From assembly GCF_009695745.1 (NCBI RefSeq), contig NZ_VUNH01000001.1, positions 1 through 64,000 of the forward strand: 64,000 nt of DNA, given 5' to 3'. A program made the position numbers and the translations under genes. This DNA comes from Pyramidobacter porci (GTDB lineage Bacteria; Synergistota; Synergistia; Synergistales; Dethiosulfovibrionaceae). Shown piece by piece: positions 8,752 through 18,044 of the stretch (position 1 is its first letter; every line of letters starts with the position of its first letter). Under the pieces are notes generated by a model, which saw nothing but the letters and a program-made list of their open reading frames with translations, was not told the DNA's origin and did no database searches.

Positions 8752-10106
8752 TGGCCGCTTTGGAGGACTGCACGCAGTTTTTGAGCGCTCTGCCCGGCAT
8801 CGATGGGGGCGATCTGTATTTTCAGCGCTCCGCGTCGCGCAGTTTGTCCTACAGTGACGGAAAAGTCGAAGAGGTTTCCAGCTCTTCGTCCGCTGGCTGT
8901 TCTGCCCGTTTGCTGAGAGGCAGGAGTTCGGCTTTTGCCGTGGTTTCCGGCGTCGAACGCGGCGGCGCGGCGCGGGCTCTTGCAGAAGCGGCCCGCATCG
9001 CTTCGGTCGAAGGCGGAAAAGTTCCCGCAATGAATTTTCCGATCGACCGCGTGCGGGCGTTCTTTCCGGAGAACGTGGATTTTTTCGGTGAAACTGACCG
9101 CTGCCTGCGGGCAGAGTGCGGTTGGATCAGGCAGATCACGCTGTCCTGCTCCGCAAACGCGCGCCGGTACGTCGTCGTTTCGCCGGAAGGAAGCCATGCC
9201 GGGGAAGCGGAGCGTTGTTCCTTTGCCGCCGAGGTGATCGTGGAACGCAATGGACGTCTGGAAAGCGGCTATGACGCCTTTTCCATGTCCGGAGACGCCC
9301 GTGAGTTCTTTCGGAAGCTTTCCGCGAAAAACGTGGCTCGCAGGGCTCTTCAGGAGGCTTTGGTCAACCTCGAAGCGGTGGAGTGTCCGACGGGCGCCAT
9401 GCCGGTGCTTTTATCCGAGGAAGCCGGCGGCACCATTGTCCATGAGGCCTGCGGACATGGGATGGAGGCCGATCTCGTGTTCGAGGAACAGTCGTCCTTT
9501 GCGGGAAAAATCGGCAGACAGGTCGCGGCGGAGGACGTGACGGTCGTTGACGACGCGTCACTTCCCGGACTTTACGGTTCTTTTGCCTGCGACGACGAAG
9601 GGACGCCGTCTCGACGGACGGTTCTTATAGAGCGAGGAATTCTGAAAAACTATCTGACGGACAAACGATGTGCGCGCCTGTATGGCCTGCCCCTGACCGG
9701 CAGCGGGCGGCGTTCGTCCTATGCCAGCCTGCCGATGCCGCGCATGAGCAACACCTTTGTGGCCGAAGGAAGCAGCGAGCAGGGCGAGATGATCCAGAGC
9801 GTTTCCCGGGGGATCTTCGTCTGCCGCATGGGCGGCGGCGAAGTCAACACGACGACGGGGGAATTCGTTTTCGACGTCACGCAGGGCTATCTGATTGAAG
9901 ATGGAAAAATAACGCGCCCGGTCAAGGGCGCTTCGCTGATCGGCCGCGGTATCGACGCACTGATGGGAATCCGCGCCGTCGGCAAAAGGCTCCACATGGA
10001 GCCGGGAATGTGCGAAAAGGAGGGACAAAGCCTCCCTGTCACAGACGGACAGCCATCGCTGCTGATCGATGGGCTTATCGTCGGAGGGACGGCCGCTGAT
10101 AGATGA
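8751..10106 (+). CDS. tldD: TldD/PmbA-family metalloprotease, TldD type
   Basis: TldD works with TldE (PmbA) to cleave unfolded peptides and process some modified peptides in other bacteria. The 451-residue protein retains the zinc motif HEACGHGMEAD near residue 230, the feature that separates TldD from the inactive partner TldE. The C-terminal half has GGGEVNTTTGEFVFDV and GVGI-like segments. No TldE partner is present in this window, so it may be encoded elsewhere or the protein may work alone. It overlaps yqeH and ftsK by one and four bases, so translation is probably coupled. Confidence 0.88.
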   Translation: MAALEDCTQFLSALPGIDGGDLYFQRSASRSLSYSDGKVEEVSSSSSAGCSARLLRGRSSAFAVVSGVERGGAARALAEAARIASVEGGKVPAMNFPIDRVRAFFPENVDFFGETDRCLRAECGWIRQITLSCSANARRYVVVSPEGSHAGEAERCSFAAEVIVERNGRLESGYDAFSMSGDAREFFRKLSAKNVARRALQEALVNLEAVECPTGAMPVLLSEEAGGTIVHEACGHGMEADLVFEEQSSFAGKIGRQVAAEDVTVVDDASLPGLYGSFACDDEGTPSRRTVLIERGILKNYLTDKRCARLYGLPLTGSGRRSSYASLPMPRMSNTFVAEGSSEQGEMIQSVSRGIFVCRMGGGEVNTTTGEFVFDVTQGYLIEDGKITRPVKGASLIGRGIDALMGIRAVGKRLHMEPGMCEKEGQSLPVTDGQPSLLIDGLIVGGTAADR

Positions 10107-12733
10107 GTTCGAAAAATCGCTTTAAATCGCGTCGGCGCGCCACAAAAACTCGGTCTGCACGTGGCAGGATGGCAAAGCGCGGTTTTGAATTCGGCGCCCT
10201 GTTCCGTCTCTGCCAGATTTTTCTGGCGGCAATCCTGCTGTATGTCACGGCCTCGTTGTTCACCAAAGGCGCCGGCGTGCTGGGCAAAGATATGGCGAGC
10301 TGCCTGCTGCGACTGGCGGGCGGCGGTCTTGTGCTGCTGCTGTTGCATTTTTTCTACGGCCTTTTTTGTTCTTTGCTGTACCGTCAGGTTCATTCCGTTT
10401 TCGGCCAGTGGATGGGAACGTTTTGTCTTTACGGCGCCGTCAGTCTGTTCCTGGGGATGCTTCGGCGCATCGGAGCCGGCGAAAATATCGGACTTCTCAG
10501 TCCCGGTATCCTGGGGAACGTCTCTTCTCTGGTGCTGCCCCGTTTTATCGGCGTGATCGGGACAATGCTGACGGGGCTGTGTCTTGTCGGACTGGCGGCG
10601 TTCAATTATGGACATCTCAACGCTGCTCGCATTGCCTGGCTCCGCGAGCGTTTGTCGTTTGTTCACATGCCGCGCTGGCGGCGCGAAAAAGCCTCTCAGG
10701 ACTCCGCTTCCGTGGACTCCGCTTCCGTGCAGGCCGAGGGAGAAGCCGCGCCGGCAGCGCAAGGTGAGGCCGAAGCGGCGCGACCGGAAAGAAGTGTTCC
10801 CGAAGAGGCGTTGCTTGGCGAAGAAGCCGAGGCTGTCGAGGTCGCCGCTTCCGAAGCGGAAAAAGCGCTTCAAAACGACAGCGTCGGGAAAACTGGCTTT
10901 TGGGCCTCGCTGGGCGCTGCCGTGAAGGCGCTGTTCGGTCACGGCAGGAAGGAACATGAAGACGGCGAGATTCTCGACGAGTACGCCGAGCAATATGCCG
11001 ACGAACAGGAAGAAAACGCCGAAAGCGAAAATTACGGCGGTTATTTTGCCGACGCGCCTCAGTCCGACCGCTATGGGCGTGAAGCGGCGGGAACGCGGGA
11101 AGATGAACTTCCCGAAACGGATGGCGAAAGAGCGTTGGCCGCGGGCACTTTAGGAGAATCCGGAAGCGTTGGCGAAGCGGAAAGAGTCTCTGCCGCGGCC
11201 GGTTCTGTGCCGATCAGCAAAAAGCCTTCTGTGGAAGTGGAACCGTCAGGAGAGCTTGCCGGGACGGAGAACGTTCAGTTCTGCGCGGGGCGCCCGATCC
11301 CCGCGGGAAGTTTCCCGCCGCCGCTCGATCTGCTCGGACCGCATCGGGACATCAAAGAGGTCATCGACGATCAGCAGGCGCAGGAAAACGGACAGAAAGT
11401 GATCTTGTCGCTTGCCGATTTCGGCGTTGCCGCGGAACTGAAGCGCACGATCATCGGTCCGACGGTCGTGCAGTATCAGATCCAGCTGGCTCCGGGCATC
11501 AAGGTCAGCAAGGTGATGACTCTCGGCAACGACATCGCCGTGGCGCTGGGCGTCTCTTCGATCCGAGTGGAAGCGCCGATCGTCGGCACTTCGTATATCG
11601 GCATCGAACTGCCGAACGTCAACCGCCGCTCCGTGCCGCTGCGCCAGATTCTGGAAAGCGAGGTTTTCCAGAAAACGAAACTCAAGCTGCCGCTGCCGCT
11701 GGGGCAGACGGTGGACGGCCGCATCCTCATCTCCGGCCTGGAAGACCTGCCTCATCTGTTGATCGCCGGAACGACGGGCTCGGGCAAGAGCATTTTCGTC
11801 AATAACTGCATCGTCTCTCTGTGCTATCGCAACACGCCCGCAGATCTGCGCTTCATCATGGTCGATCCGAAGCGGGTGGAGATGGGCATCTACGAGTCGC
11901 TGCCGCATATTCTCGCCAAACCCATCGTCTCGGCGACAGGGGCCGTTCATGCTCTGGCCTGGGCCGTGCGCGAGATGGAACGGCGCTACGACGTCTGCTA
12001 TCAGGCAAAAGTCAAGGATATCTTTTCGTACAACAGTAAGGTCCTTCCCAAGGACCGTCTGCCTCATATCGTGATCATCGTCGACGAGCTGGCCGATCTG
12101 ATGATGACGGCTCAGAAAGAAGTGGAAGACTGCATCATGAGCCTGGCGCAGAAGGCGCGCGCCTCCGGGATTCATCTGATGCTGGCGACGCAGCGCCCTT
12201 CCGTCAACGTGCTGACCGGAACCATCAAGGCGAACATCCCGGCGCGAGTGTCTTTCGCGCTGCCGTCGGCGATCGACTCGAAAACCATTCTGGACAAATC
12301 CGGCGCGCAAAATCTGCTGGGCAAGGGCGACATGCTCTTCGTCAGCACCAAAACGCCGCATCCGCTGCGGATCCAGTCGCCGTTCCTGGACGAGCAGACG
12401 AACATCAGGGTGGTCGAATATCTGCGCAACACTTTCGGCGATCCCGAATACGTCGATCTGGAAGAGCCCAGTGACGAAAAGGGCGGGAATTCTTCCGACT
12501 TTCTTGAAGACAACCGTCTTGAGGAAGCCATCAAGATCGTGCTCAGCACCGGCGTGGCTTCGTCGAGCGGGCTGCAGCGCCAGATGCGCGTCGGTTTTAC
12601 CCGCGCCGCCCGCATGGTCGATACGATGGAGTCCATGGGCATCGTCGGGCCGCAGCATGGCGGCAAGCCCCGGGAAATTCTGGTGGACGAAGCGGAGGCC
12701 TTGGAGATTCTCGAGCAGCTCCGCGGCGAATAG
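10103..12733 (+). CDS. ftsK: FtsK/SpoIIIE-type DNA translocase
   Basis: FtsK pumps chromosomal DNA through the division septum. The 876 residues comprise an N-terminal membrane region with about four helices (roughly residues 30-185), an acidic low-complexity linker rich in Glu and Ala (about 200-400), and the RecA-like motor with Walker A GTTGSGKS near 556 and Walker B VDELADLM near 658. The C-terminal winged-helix gamma domain (LQRQMRVGFTRAARMVDTMES) should recognise KOPS-type polar sequences. It is the last gene of the run beginning at nadE. Confidence 0.95.
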   Translation: MSSKNRFKSRRRATKTRSARGRMAKRGFEFGALFRLCQIFLAAILLYVTASLFTKGAGVLGKDMASCLLRLAGGGLVLLLLHFFYGLFCSLLYRQVHSVFGQWMGTFCLYGAVSLFLGMLRRIGAGENIGLLSPGILGNVSSLVLPRFIGVIGTMLTGLCLVGLAAFNYGHLNAARIAWLRERLSFVHMPRWRREKASQDSASVDSASVQAEGEAAPAAQGEAEAARPERSVPEEALLGEEAEAVEVAASEAEKALQNDSVGKTGFWASLGAAVKALFGHGRKEHEDGEILDEYAEQYADEQEENAESENYGGYFADAPQSDRYGREAAGTREDELPETDGERALAAGTLGESGSVGEAERVSAAAGSVPISKKPSVEVEPSGELAGTENVQFCAGRPIPAGSFPPPLDLLGPHRDIKEVIDDQQAQENGQKVILSLADFGVAAELKRTIIGPTVVQYQIQLAPGIKVSKVMTLGNDIAVALGVSSIRVEAPIVGTSYIGIELPNVNRRSVPLRQILESEVFQKTKLKLPLPLGQTVDGRILISGLEDLPHLLIAGTTGSGKSIFVNNCIVSLCYRNTPADLRFIMVDPKRVEMGIYESLPHILAKPIVSATGAVHALAWAVREMERRYDVCYQAKVKDIFSYNSKVLPKDRLPHIVIIVDELADLMMTAQKEVEDCIMSLAQKARASGIHLMLATQRPSVNVLTGTIKANIPARVSFALPSAIDSKTILDKSGAQNLLGKGDMLFVSTKTPHPLRIQSPFLDEQTNIRVVEYLRNTFGDPEYVDLEEPSDEKGGNSSDFLEDNRLEEAIKIVLSTGVASSSGLQRQMRVGFTRAARMVDTMESMGIVGPQHGGKPREILVDEAEALEILEQLRGE

Positions 12734-12737
12734 AAAA

Positions 12738-12789
12738 ATGACGGCGAAAAAGTTTGCTTCCCATCGGGCGCAGACTTTTTCACCGTCAT
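12738..12789 (+). terminator. Hairpin after ftsK
   Basis: An imperfect 20-bp stem (ATGACGG...CCGTCAT outside, GAAAAAGT...ACTTTTTC inside) starts five bases after the ftsK stop. No clear T-run follows, so termination may be weak or the hairpin may serve mRNA stability. Confidence 0.45.
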
Positions 12790-12805
12790 GGCAGGAGTCG
12801 GGTAT

Positions 12806-12832
12806 AAAAAAGAGGCCCTTTCGGGCCTCTCG
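12806..12832 (-). terminator. Rho-independent terminator of rpmB
   Basis: On the minus strand AGAGGCCC-GAAA-GGGCCTCT is followed by TTTTTT. It lies about 75 bases beyond the rpmB stop. Confidence 0.85.
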
Positions 12833-12905
12833 GCGTGTCGTTCTACCGGAAAAGTTCCGGCCGAAATCATTGGCAGCACAAAGAGCAGCGGCTTGTCCGT
12901 TTTGA

Positions 12906-13100
12906 TTAGAGCGCTCTCTTGACTTTTCCGGAACGAAGGCAACGGGAGCAGATGCGCATTCTCTTCGCTTCGCCGCCGCCGAGATCCACGCGGACGGAGA
13001 AAAGGTTGAGCAGCCAGCGTCTGCGAGTTCTGCGATGAGAGTGGCTCAGCTGATTTCCCGTCGCAGGACCGCGACCACAGCAGTCACATACCTGGGACAT
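12906..13100 (-). CDS. rpmB: 50S ribosomal protein L28
   Basis: The 64-residue product fits L28: SHSHRRTRRRWLLNLFSVRV is the conserved core. Two cysteine pairs (CDCC near the N-terminus and CSRC near residue 52) make it the zinc-ribbon form. AAGGAGG lies nine bases before the ATG. The gene is transcribed away from xseB, with a promoter at 13144-13173 and a terminator at 12806-12832, so it is probably a single-gene unit. Confidence 0.95.
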   Translation of the reverse strand: MSQVCDCCGRGPATGNQLSHSHRRTRRRWLLNLFSVRVDLGGGEAKRMRICSRCLRSGKVKRAL

Positions 13101-13143
13101 TTAAAGCAGCCTCCTTTGTGTAGTGTTCAGTAACAACCAGTGA

Positions 13144-13173
13144 ATTCTAACACAGGTACGGCCATTAAGGCAA
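13144..13173 (-). promoter_or_regulatory. Predicted promoter of rpmB
   Basis: On the minus strand TTGCCT and TAGAAT are separated by 18 bases, about 45 bases upstream of the rpmB ATG. Confidence 0.5.
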
Positions 13174-13252
13174 ATGGTTTCAGAGATCTGAATATTTTCT
13201 TTAAGGAGAACATTCTTTCTCTCTGCGGGGAGCTTTGATTGGAGTCGTGAAG

Positions 13253-13477
13253 ATGGACTATTCAGCAAAAATCGGACGTCTTGAGGAAATCTTGAAAAGC
13301 ATGGAGCATACGGCCATGCCGCTTGAACAGACGCTGACGCTCTATGAAGAAGGGCAGAAGCTTGTGGCCGAATGCCGTCAGTTCCTTGCCGAAGCGGAGG
13401 GGAAGGTCAAGAAGCTGGAGGCCGACGGAACGTTGAGCGACTTTGGCCGGCAGGAAGAAGATAAAGATGGACTTTAA
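13253..13477 (+). CDS. xseB: Exodeoxyribonuclease VII small subunit
   Basis: The product is 74 residues with the signature FGRLEEIL-like opening (YSAKIGRLEEILKSME), then MPLEQTLTLYEEGQKL and an acidic coiled-coil tail. XseB pairs with XseA to degrade single-stranded DNA. The ATG at 13253 has GGAG ten bases upstream; a TTG at 13235 would add six residues. The large-subunit gene xseA, often just upstream, is not in the window. The end overlaps ispA by 11 bases, linking it to the isoprenoid genes. Confidence 0.9.
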   Translation: MDYSAKIGRLEEILKSMEHTAMPLEQTLTLYEEGQKLVAECRQFLAEAEGKVKKLEADGTLSDFGRQEEDKDGL

Positions 13478-14360
13478 AGAAGAACTGAGCTGCCGCTCGG
13501 CTTTTTTTGAAAGATCGCTGCGGACTTTTTGCGAAGAGGAGCGTCGTCGCATTCCAGCGCGGCTGCGCGAGGCCATGAATTATTCTTTGCTGGCGGGCGG
13601 CAAGCGCCTGCGCCCGGTTTTGTGCATGGCCGGAGCGGAGATCATGGGAGAAAAAGCCGAGAGCGTTTTGCCGATGGCGACGGCGTTCGAAATGGTGCAC
13701 ACCGCGTCCTTGATTCACGATGACCTGCCCTGCATGGACAACGACAGTCTGCGGCGCGGCAAGCCGACGAACCATGTCGTTTACGGCGAATCCCTGGCGC
13801 TGCTGGCCGGCGACGCGCTGTTTCTTGACGCGTTCGAGACCGCGCTCGCCGGTCTGCTGAAAAACGGCGCCGAACCGCAGCGCTGCGTCCGCGCCCTCGC
13901 TCTTTTCGCGCAGGCGCTCGGCCCGGAAGGAATCTGCGGCGGCCAGGTGCTCGACACGGATCGCGCCAGCCAGACCGACGAACGGGATTTTGTCGTGGAC
14001 GTCGCTTCGATGAAGACGATGGTGCTGATCCGCGCTTCGCTGTGCGCGGGAGCCATCTTGGCGGGGGCGGACGGCGAAGCGCTGCGGCGGCTCATGAAAT
14101 ACGGCGAGAAAGTGGGACTGGCGTTCCAAATCGCCGACGACCTTCTCGACTGTACCGGTTCGCAGTCTGCGATGGGAAAGACGCTCGGCAAAGACGAAGC
14201 GCAGGACAAACGCACGTTCGTGCGCGCCTATGGTCTCGACGGCGCCCGCGCGCTGCTTCATGAGAAAACGCTGAACGCCGAAAAACAGCTGGAGCCGTTC
14301 GGGGAAAAAGGCGAGTTCCTGCGGGCGCTGGCCGCCTATCTGGAGCACAGGTCGAATTGA
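13467..14360 (+). CDS. ispA: Polyprenyl (geranyl/farnesyl) diphosphate synthase
   Basis: The enzyme condenses IPP with allylic diphosphates to make C10-C15 isoprenoid chains. The first aspartate-rich motif (IHDDLPCMDND, about residue 77) and the second (IADDLLD, about 220) are intact, as are GGKRLRP and the catalytic GQVLD region. The length of 297 residues is typical of the short-chain group. The ATG at 13467 with AGGAAG upstream is preferred. dxs begins two bases after the stop. Confidence 0.92.
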   Translation: MDFKEELSCRSAFFERSLRTFCEEERRRIPARLREAMNYSLLAGGKRLRPVLCMAGAEIMGEKAESVLPMATAFEMVHTASLIHDDLPCMDNDSLRRGKPTNHVVYGESLALLAGDALFLDAFETALAGLLKNGAEPQRCVRALALFAQALGPEGICGGQVLDTDRASQTDERDFVVDVASMKTMVLIRASLCAGAILAGADGEALRRLMKYGEKVGLAFQIADDLLDCTGSQSAMGKTLGKDEAQDKRTFVRAYGLDGARALLHEKTLNAEKQLEPFGEKGEFLRALAAYLEHRSN

Positions 14361-14361
14361 C

Positions 14362-16200
14362 ATGGCGCTGCTGGACGAGATCAAAGCGCCGGGAGACGTA
14401 AAAAAGCTCTCCGAGAAAGAGCTTCCCGGACTGGTCGACGAAGTGCGTTCGCGCATCGTCGACGTCACGCTGAAAAACGGCGGACATCTGGCTTCCTCTT
14501 TGGGAGCGGTGGAACTGATCGTGGCGCTGCTGCGGGTCTTCGATCCGCGGTACGATCGCGTTGTGTTCGACGTGGGGCACCAGGCCTATGCGTGGAAGAT
14601 TTTGACAGGCCGCAACGCCCGTTTCGAGACGTTGCGGACGGAGGGCGGCGTCAGCGGTTTTCCGAAAATGAGCGAAAGCCCGTACGACCACTTTGGCGTC
14701 GGACACAGCAGCACCTCGCTCTCGGCGGCTTTGGGATACGCGGTCGCGCGCGATCTGCGCGGCGAAAAGCATCACGTCGTCGCCGTCATCGGCGACGGGG
14801 CGCTGATCAACGGCGAAGCTTTCGAAGCGCTGAATCACGCCGGTTCTCTCGACAATCCCGTGATCTTCGTCCTCAACGACAACGCCATGTCGATCAGCCC
14901 GCGCGTGGGCGGCATGGCGCTGCATCTGGCGAAACTTTCCACTTCCGCGCTGTACAAGGGCACGAAAAACGTGGTGAAAAGCTTTTGCCGAAAAGCGTTC
15001 CGCACCGACCGGGTTTATCGGCGTCTGGAGCGGATGAAGAACGCCGTCAAAAAAACACTGAGCCGCGGCAACCTTTTCAGCGACATGGGGCTGACGTACT
15101 GGGGCCCGTTTGACGGACACGACGAACAGGAACTCGAGCGCGTCTTCGCCTTGGCGAAAAATTACGACGGTCCCCTGCTGATCCACGTGCTCACGGAAAA
15201 AGGCAAAGGCTATGCGCCGGCCGAAGAAAATCCCGTCGCCTATCACGGCGTCGCCGCCGCGGAGAAAGTTCCCGCGAGTTCGGCGAGTTGGAGCAGAGCG
15301 GCGGCCGCGTGCATCGAAGATCTGGCGGAAAAAGATCCTCGCGTCACGGTCCTGACCCCGGCCATGACGGAAGGGTGCGCGCTGAATCGCTGCCGCGCCG
15401 TTTTCCCGCGGCGTTTTTTCGACGTGGGCATCGCCGAGGAGCACATGCTGACGTTCGCCGCGGGGCAGGCCGCCGGCGGCCTCAGGCCGATCGCCTGCAT
15501 CTATTCGACGTTTTTGCAGCGCGCGATGGACCAGCTGGTGCACGACATCTGTCTGCAGAGGCTTCCGGTGATCCTGGCCGTGGACCGCGCCGGACTGGTG
15601 GGCGAGGACGGCGAGACGCATCAGGGACTGTTCGACATGAACTGGGCCAGCGCCATCCCCAATCTGAACGTCTGGGCGCCTTACGACGGCCGCTCGCTGA
15701 AAAACGCCTTCGAGAGCGCGGCGCGTTGCGAAGGCCCGTCGCTGATCCGCTATCCGCGCGGCACCGCCGTGGAACGGCTGACGCCGGCCGACGTTTTCGA
15801 GACGGCCGATTTCGCCTTCGTGAATCGAAAAAGCTCGTGGTGCGTCGCTGCGGCCGGCTCGGCGTGCCAAATTGCGCGCCAGGCGGCGGAACTAATCGAC
15901 GAACGCGGCGGCGAAGCGCCCGATCTGCTTTATCTCAGCCGCGTTTCTCCGCTGCCGGAAGAGGCGTTGGCGCGGCTGGACGGAAAAAAACTTCTCGTCA
16001 CGGTCGAAGAAGCGTATGAGCGCGGCGGTCTGGGCGAGCGCCTGGCGCTGACTTGCGAGCAAAGAGGAATGGAGTGCCGCGTACGGGCGGTGGCGCTGCC
16101 GTCGGTCTTCGTGGCCTCCGGCACGCCGGCGCAGCAGCGCAAGCGCCTTGGCCTGACGCCTGAAAGGATCGTGGAGATCTATGAGCGCCAGATGCGTTAA
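14362..16200 (+). CDS. dxs: 1-deoxy-D-xylulose-5-phosphate synthase
   Basis: DXS uses thiamine diphosphate to join pyruvate and glyceraldehyde 3-phosphate, the first step of the MEP isoprenoid pathway. The 612 residues include the thiamine/Mg motif GDGALINGEAFEALNHAG, FDVGHQAYAWKILTGR near the start, GPFDGHD in the middle and GIAEEHMLTFAAG in the pyrimidine domain. The neighbours ispA and xseB form the common xseB-ispA-dxs unit. The last 20 bases overlap tlyA. Confidence 0.95.
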   Translation: MALLDEIKAPGDVKKLSEKELPGLVDEVRSRIVDVTLKNGGHLASSLGAVELIVALLRVFDPRYDRVVFDVGHQAYAWKILTGRNARFETLRTEGGVSGFPKMSESPYDHFGVGHSSTSLSAALGYAVARDLRGEKHHVVAVIGDGALINGEAFEALNHAGSLDNPVIFVLNDNAMSISPRVGGMALHLAKLSTSALYKGTKNVVKSFCRKAFRTDRVYRRLERMKNAVKKTLSRGNLFSDMGLTYWGPFDGHDEQELERVFALAKNYDGPLLIHVLTEKGKGYAPAEENPVAYHGVAAAEKVPASSASWSRAAAACIEDLAEKDPRVTVLTPAMTEGCALNRCRAVFPRRFFDVGIAEEHMLTFAAGQAAGGLRPIACIYSTFLQRAMDQLVHDICLQRLPVILAVDRAGLVGEDGETHQGLFDMNWASAIPNLNVWAPYDGRSLKNAFESAARCEGPSLIRYPRGTAVERLTPADVFETADFAFVNRKSSWCVAAAGSACQIARQAAELIDERGGEAPDLLYLSRVSPLPEEALARLDGKKLLVTVEEAYERGGLGERLALTCEQRGMECRVRAVALPSVFVASGTPAQQRKRLGLTPERIVEIYERQMR

Positions 16201-16993
16201 AAAGCGGCTCGACCTGCGTCTGGTCGAAGAGGGAATGGCTGATTCCGTTCGGGCGGCCGGCGCGCTGATCATGGCCGGCGAGGTTCTGATCGACGGGCAG
16301 CCGGCGTCCAGCGCCGGGCAGCCGGTGAAGGACGCCGCCGTCGTGCGCCTGAAAAGCGGTTCCGGCGGCTGGGTCAGCCGCGGCGCCCATAAACTGCTGA
16401 CGGCGGTCGAGCGTTTCCATCTGAAACTGGAAAATCGCGTTTGTCTCGACGTCGGCGCTTCGACCGGCGGTTTCACTCAGGTGATGCTCAAACATGGCGC
16501 GGCGAAAGTCTACGCCGTCGACGTGGGCTATGGGCTGCTGGACTGGAGCCTGCGCACCGATCCGCGGGTTGTGGTGATGGAGCGGCAGAACGCCCGCTTT
16601 TTGACGGCGGAGATGTTTGCGCCGCGGCCGGATTTCGCCTGCAGCGACGCCTCGTTCATATCGCTGCGCCTGCTGCTGAATCCGCTGGCGGCCGCGACGG
16701 CCGCGGACGCCGAAGCCGTGGTGCTGGTGAAGCCGCAGTTCGAAGCCCGCCGCGAAGACCTCGGCGAGGGCGGCGTAGTGCGCTCGCCTGAAGTTCACCG
16801 TGCCGTGCTGAAAGACCTCGCTGATTTTGTCGGCCGAGAAACTCCATGGGGGCTGGAAGAGGCGACGTGGTCGGGAATCAGGGGCCCAAAAGGCAACATC
16901 GAATTCCTGTTCCGTTTAAGAAAAAATATGACGTCGGCGTCAGTGGATTTTTGCGAGCTGGTGCGCGTGAGCCACGAAGCCCTTGCCGAATGA
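16181..16993 (+). CDS. tlyA: TlyA-family rRNA 2'-O-methyltransferase
   Basis: TlyA methylates ribose in 16S and/or 23S rRNA. The 270-residue protein has an N-terminal S4 RNA-binding domain (KKRLDLRLVEEGMADS to about residue 65) joined to a FtsJ-like Rossmann fold with the SAM-binding motif DVGASTGGFTQVML near 88 and VKPQFEARRE near 185. It starts within dxs, implying coupling, and is followed by a strong terminator at 17007-17053. Whether both rRNA sites are targets cannot be told from sequence. Confidence 0.9.
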   Translation: MSARCVKKRLDLRLVEEGMADSVRAAGALIMAGEVLIDGQPASSAGQPVKDAAVVRLKSGSGGWVSRGAHKLLTAVERFHLKLENRVCLDVGASTGGFTQVMLKHGAAKVYAVDVGYGLLDWSLRTDPRVVVMERQNARFLTAEMFAPRPDFACSDASFISLRLLLNPLAAATAADAEAVVLVKPQFEARREDLGEGGVVRSPEVHRAVLKDLADFVGRETPWGLEEATWSGIRGPKGNIEFLFRLRKNMTSASVDFCELVRVSHEALAE

Positions 16994-17006
16994 GCGAAAA
17001 ATTCGA

Positions 17007-17053
17007 AGGCGTCGGAGGAAACTGTGTCCCGTTTCCTCCGACGCCTTTTTTTG
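17007..17053 (+). terminator. Strong rho-independent terminator after tlyA
   Basis: A perfect 17-bp stem (AAGGCGTCGGAGGAAAC and its complement) with a seven-base loop is followed by a run of seven Ts. It closes the xseB-tlyA unit. Confidence 0.95.
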
Positions 17054-17082
17054 TCGGTCTGCGGAAATTGATACAACGGAAT

Positions 17083-17110
17083 TGTAGACGTGATGAAATC
17101 TGCTATAATC
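17083..17110 (+). promoter_or_regulatory. Predicted promoter of nadK-recN
   Basis: TTGTAG and a perfect TATAAT lie 16 bases apart, directly after the tlyA terminator and 59 bases before the nadK ATG. Confidence 0.65.
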
Positions 17111-17168
17111 GCATTGAATTCTTTTTGTGAAACGGAATCCCTGGTGTATTTCCGATGGAGGAAAGTCG

Positions 17169-18044
17169 ATGAAATTCGGCCTGATTGTCAATTTAGCGAA
17201 ACCGGAAGCGATTCAGCTGGCTGGAGAGCTGTGCGCGTGGGGAAGAAAAAGGAACAATCCTTTTCTGCTCTTCGCCGAAGAGGCGCCGGCGCTTCGTCAG
17301 AACGGGATTCCTCTCGACCGTTGGCTGGCGGAGGTCGAAACGGCGCTGGTGATCGGCGGCGACGGCACTTTTCTGCAGGCCGCCCATTTGGTGCAGCACA
17401 GCGGCATCAACCTCTTCGGCGTTTCCGTCGGGCACTTGGGGTTCCTGGCGGTCGGCGATCCGCGGCGCGTGTGCGAACAGATCGAACAGATCGAGAAGGG
17501 CGATTTTAAAATCGAGCGGCGGCGTTGTCTCGAAGGCGTATTGGCGACGGAGGAGAAAGAACGGCGCCTTTTCGCTCTCAACGATCTCGTGCTCAGCAAA
17601 GGGATCCAGGCGCGCCTGGTGTCTCTCGACGTGCAGGTGCAGGGCAAGCCCATATGCGAATACCGCGCCGACGGCGTGATCGTCTCCACGCCCACGGGCT
17701 CCACCGCTTACGCCCTTTCGGCCGGAGGGCCGATCGTGCCGCCGTCGCTGGACTGCATGCTTCTGGTTCCTATTTGCGCTCACACGCTGTATGCGCGTCC
17801 CACGCTGCTGGGGCCGGACGACTGTCTGACGCTGCGCCCGACGGAGAATTCCGAGCTGTTTCTGACGGTGGACGGCGCCGACGTTTATCCTCTTTCCAGC
17901 CGTGACCGTCTCGATGTGCGGCTCTCCAAGGATCACGGCGTCAACACCGTCTCGCTGCCTCAATTCGACTATTACGATCTGCTTCATGAAAAGCTCCTGT
18001 GGGGTTGGAATCCAGTTTCCGAAAGGAGCGCCCGCCGTGCTTGA
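17169..18044 (+). CDS. nadK: NAD kinase
   Basis: NadK phosphorylates NAD to NADP. The 291-residue protein carries the diagnostic GGDGTFLQAAHLV near residue 63, FGVSVGHLGFLA and the second conserved region RADGVIVSTPTGSTAYALSAGGPI. The ATG at 17169 has GGAGGAAAG seven bases upstream. The end overlaps the recN start by eight bases. Together with nadE at the left of the window, two steps of NAD(P) synthesis lie in the same region but in separate units. Confidence 0.95.
   Translation: MKFGLIVNLAKPEAIQLAGELCAWGRKRNNPFLLFAEEAPALRQNGIPLDRWLAEVETALVIGGDGTFLQAAHLVQHSGINLFGVSVGHLGFLAVGDPRRVCEQIEQIEKGDFKIERRRCLEGVLATEEKERRLFALNDLVLSKGIQARLVSLDVQVQGKPICEYRADGVIVSTPTGSTAYALSAGGPIVPPSLDCMLLVPICAHTLYARPTLLGPDDCLTLRPTENSELFLTVDGADVYPLSSRDRLDVRLSKDHGVNTVSLPQFDYYDLLHEKLLWGWNPVSERSARRA

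Noticed and set aside
14092-15870. 592-residue open frame on the minus strand
   Set aside because: It lies opposite ispA and dxs, which have full family motifs; the frame is an artefact of high GC.
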